DNA from: Verrucomicrobiota bacterium
GTDB lineage: Bacteria; Verrucomicrobiota; Verrucomicrobiia; Limisphaerales; CAIQOK01
NCBI GenBank assembly: GCA_025363535.1
Contig: JANYDP010000194.1
Coordinates: forward strand, 1-5,680
Direction: 5' to 3'
Length of the DNA: 5,680 bases
In this document: piece after piece, positions 5,277 to 5,680 of the stretch
How positions within the stretch are numbered: the stretch's first letter is position 1
How the letters are laid out: each line of letters starts with the position of its first letter
Position numbers and translations under genes: made by a program
The notes under the pieces: generated by a model
What the model was told of the DNA's origin: nothing
The model's input: the letters and a program-made list of their open reading frames with translations, nothing else
Database searches by the model: none

Positions 5277-5680
5277 ATGCTCAGGCAACGCTTCTTGAAA
5301 AACCTCGGTGGCTTCGCGCTCGGACTGCTGAGCGGAATGGTGGTTCACTCCGGACTAGCGGAGTTGGCCGAAACGAATTCAAACCCGCCGACAACCCGCT
5401 ACGAAACCCGCGCCGCGCATGATCCCAATGGCACCGGCCAGTTTTACATGGGCCGCGAAATCGCGCAGGTGATGGGGCATGAGGCGGCGGACTGGCTCGA
5501 ACGCCCGGAGCGTGAACGGGAGGAGCGCCCGGATTTGCTCGTGCCAGCGCTTCACCTCAAGCCGGGTGAGGCGGTTGCGGACATCGGTTGCGGCAGCGGC
5601 TTTTACACGCGGCGACTGGCGAAGAAGGTCGGCACAAACGGCGTGGTCTTTGCCGTGGACATCCAGCCGGAGATGCTCGC
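5277..5680 (+). CDS. Exported class I SAM-dependent methyltransferase (C-terminus off the right edge)
   Basis: The first 134 residues are visible, with the frame open at the right edge. The N-terminus RQRFLKN followed by a hydrophobic stretch (GGFALGLLSGMVV, 11-23) looks like an export signal, and RQRFLK is close to the twin-arginine consensus with Q in place of the second arginine. After a linker comes a conserved pre-domain, FYMGREIAQVMGHEAADWLERPERE (56-80) in outline, then the Rossmann core: motif I VADIGCGSGFYT (100-111) for SAM binding, and VFAVDIQPEML (124-134), with D128 the expected ribose-binding acid. This family of methyltransferases with a leader and a GRE-IA-VM-H-WLER segment is, as I recall, widespread in Verrucomicrobia, Planctomycetes and Acidobacteria; its substrate is unknown to me. 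It starts 9 bases after the esterase stop, so the two are probably co-transcribed. No Shine-Dalgarno sequence is evident. Confidence 0.85.
   Translation, partial: MLRQRFLKNLGGFALGLLSGMVVHSGLAELAETNSNPPTTRYETRAAHDPNGTGQFYMGREIAQVMGHEAADWLERPEREREERPDLLVPALHLKPGEAVADIGCGSGFYTRRLAKKVGTNGVVFAVDIQPEML

Overview
The window is 5.7 kb of compact, moderately high-GC bacterial chromosome. It holds two divergent transcription units that start from one 59-base intergenic region (3211-3269). Several traits suggest a Verrucomicrobia-type bacterium (Pedosphaera/Limisphaera-like) or a relative in the PVC group: exported beta-propeller proteins with repeated LPDG/LPNG turns, an exported class I methyltransferase of a family I associate with this group, few Shine-Dalgarno sequences, and a REP-like GGACTGCGGCAGCCCTCTGC repeat that I recall from such genomes. 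This assignment is inference; no rRNA or marker gene is present.

Left unit, minus strand, read from 3210 down to position 1: an MFS transporter of the anion:cation symporter (hexuronate/aldonate) type, then 7 bases later a secreted six-bladed beta-propeller protein, then 36 bases later an enolase-superfamily sugar-acid dehydratase closest to L-rhamnonate dehydratase. The dehydratase runs off the left edge and lacks its C-terminus here. The transporter and dehydratase form a plausible pathway: import of an acidic sugar, then dehydration to a 2-keto-3-deoxy acid.

Right unit, plus strand: a GntR-family regulator of the FadR/FCD class, a probable rho-independent terminator, a secreted two-domain esterase (E-set/CBM48-like N-terminus plus a CE1/esterase-D-like alpha/beta hydrolase), and 9 bases later an exported SAM-dependent methyltransferase cut by the right edge. 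The divergent FCD regulator next to a sugar-acid transporter and dehydratase is a classic local-regulator layout. A perfect 12-base palindrome, CTGATATATCAG, overlaps the likely -10 of the transporter promoter and is the best operator candidate. The esterase would fit removal of acyl groups from plant or algal polysaccharide outside the cytoplasm, upstream of sugar-acid uptake.

The most unusual feature is a pair of inverted REP-like hairpins (2503-2577) inside the transporter coding sequence. They are read in frame and add about 26 residues to the central cytoplasmic loop between helices 6 and 7. The two hairpins differ from each other only by changes that keep base pairing. No tRNA, rRNA, CRISPR array or transposase gene is visible, and there is no gene-free stretch over 100 bases.
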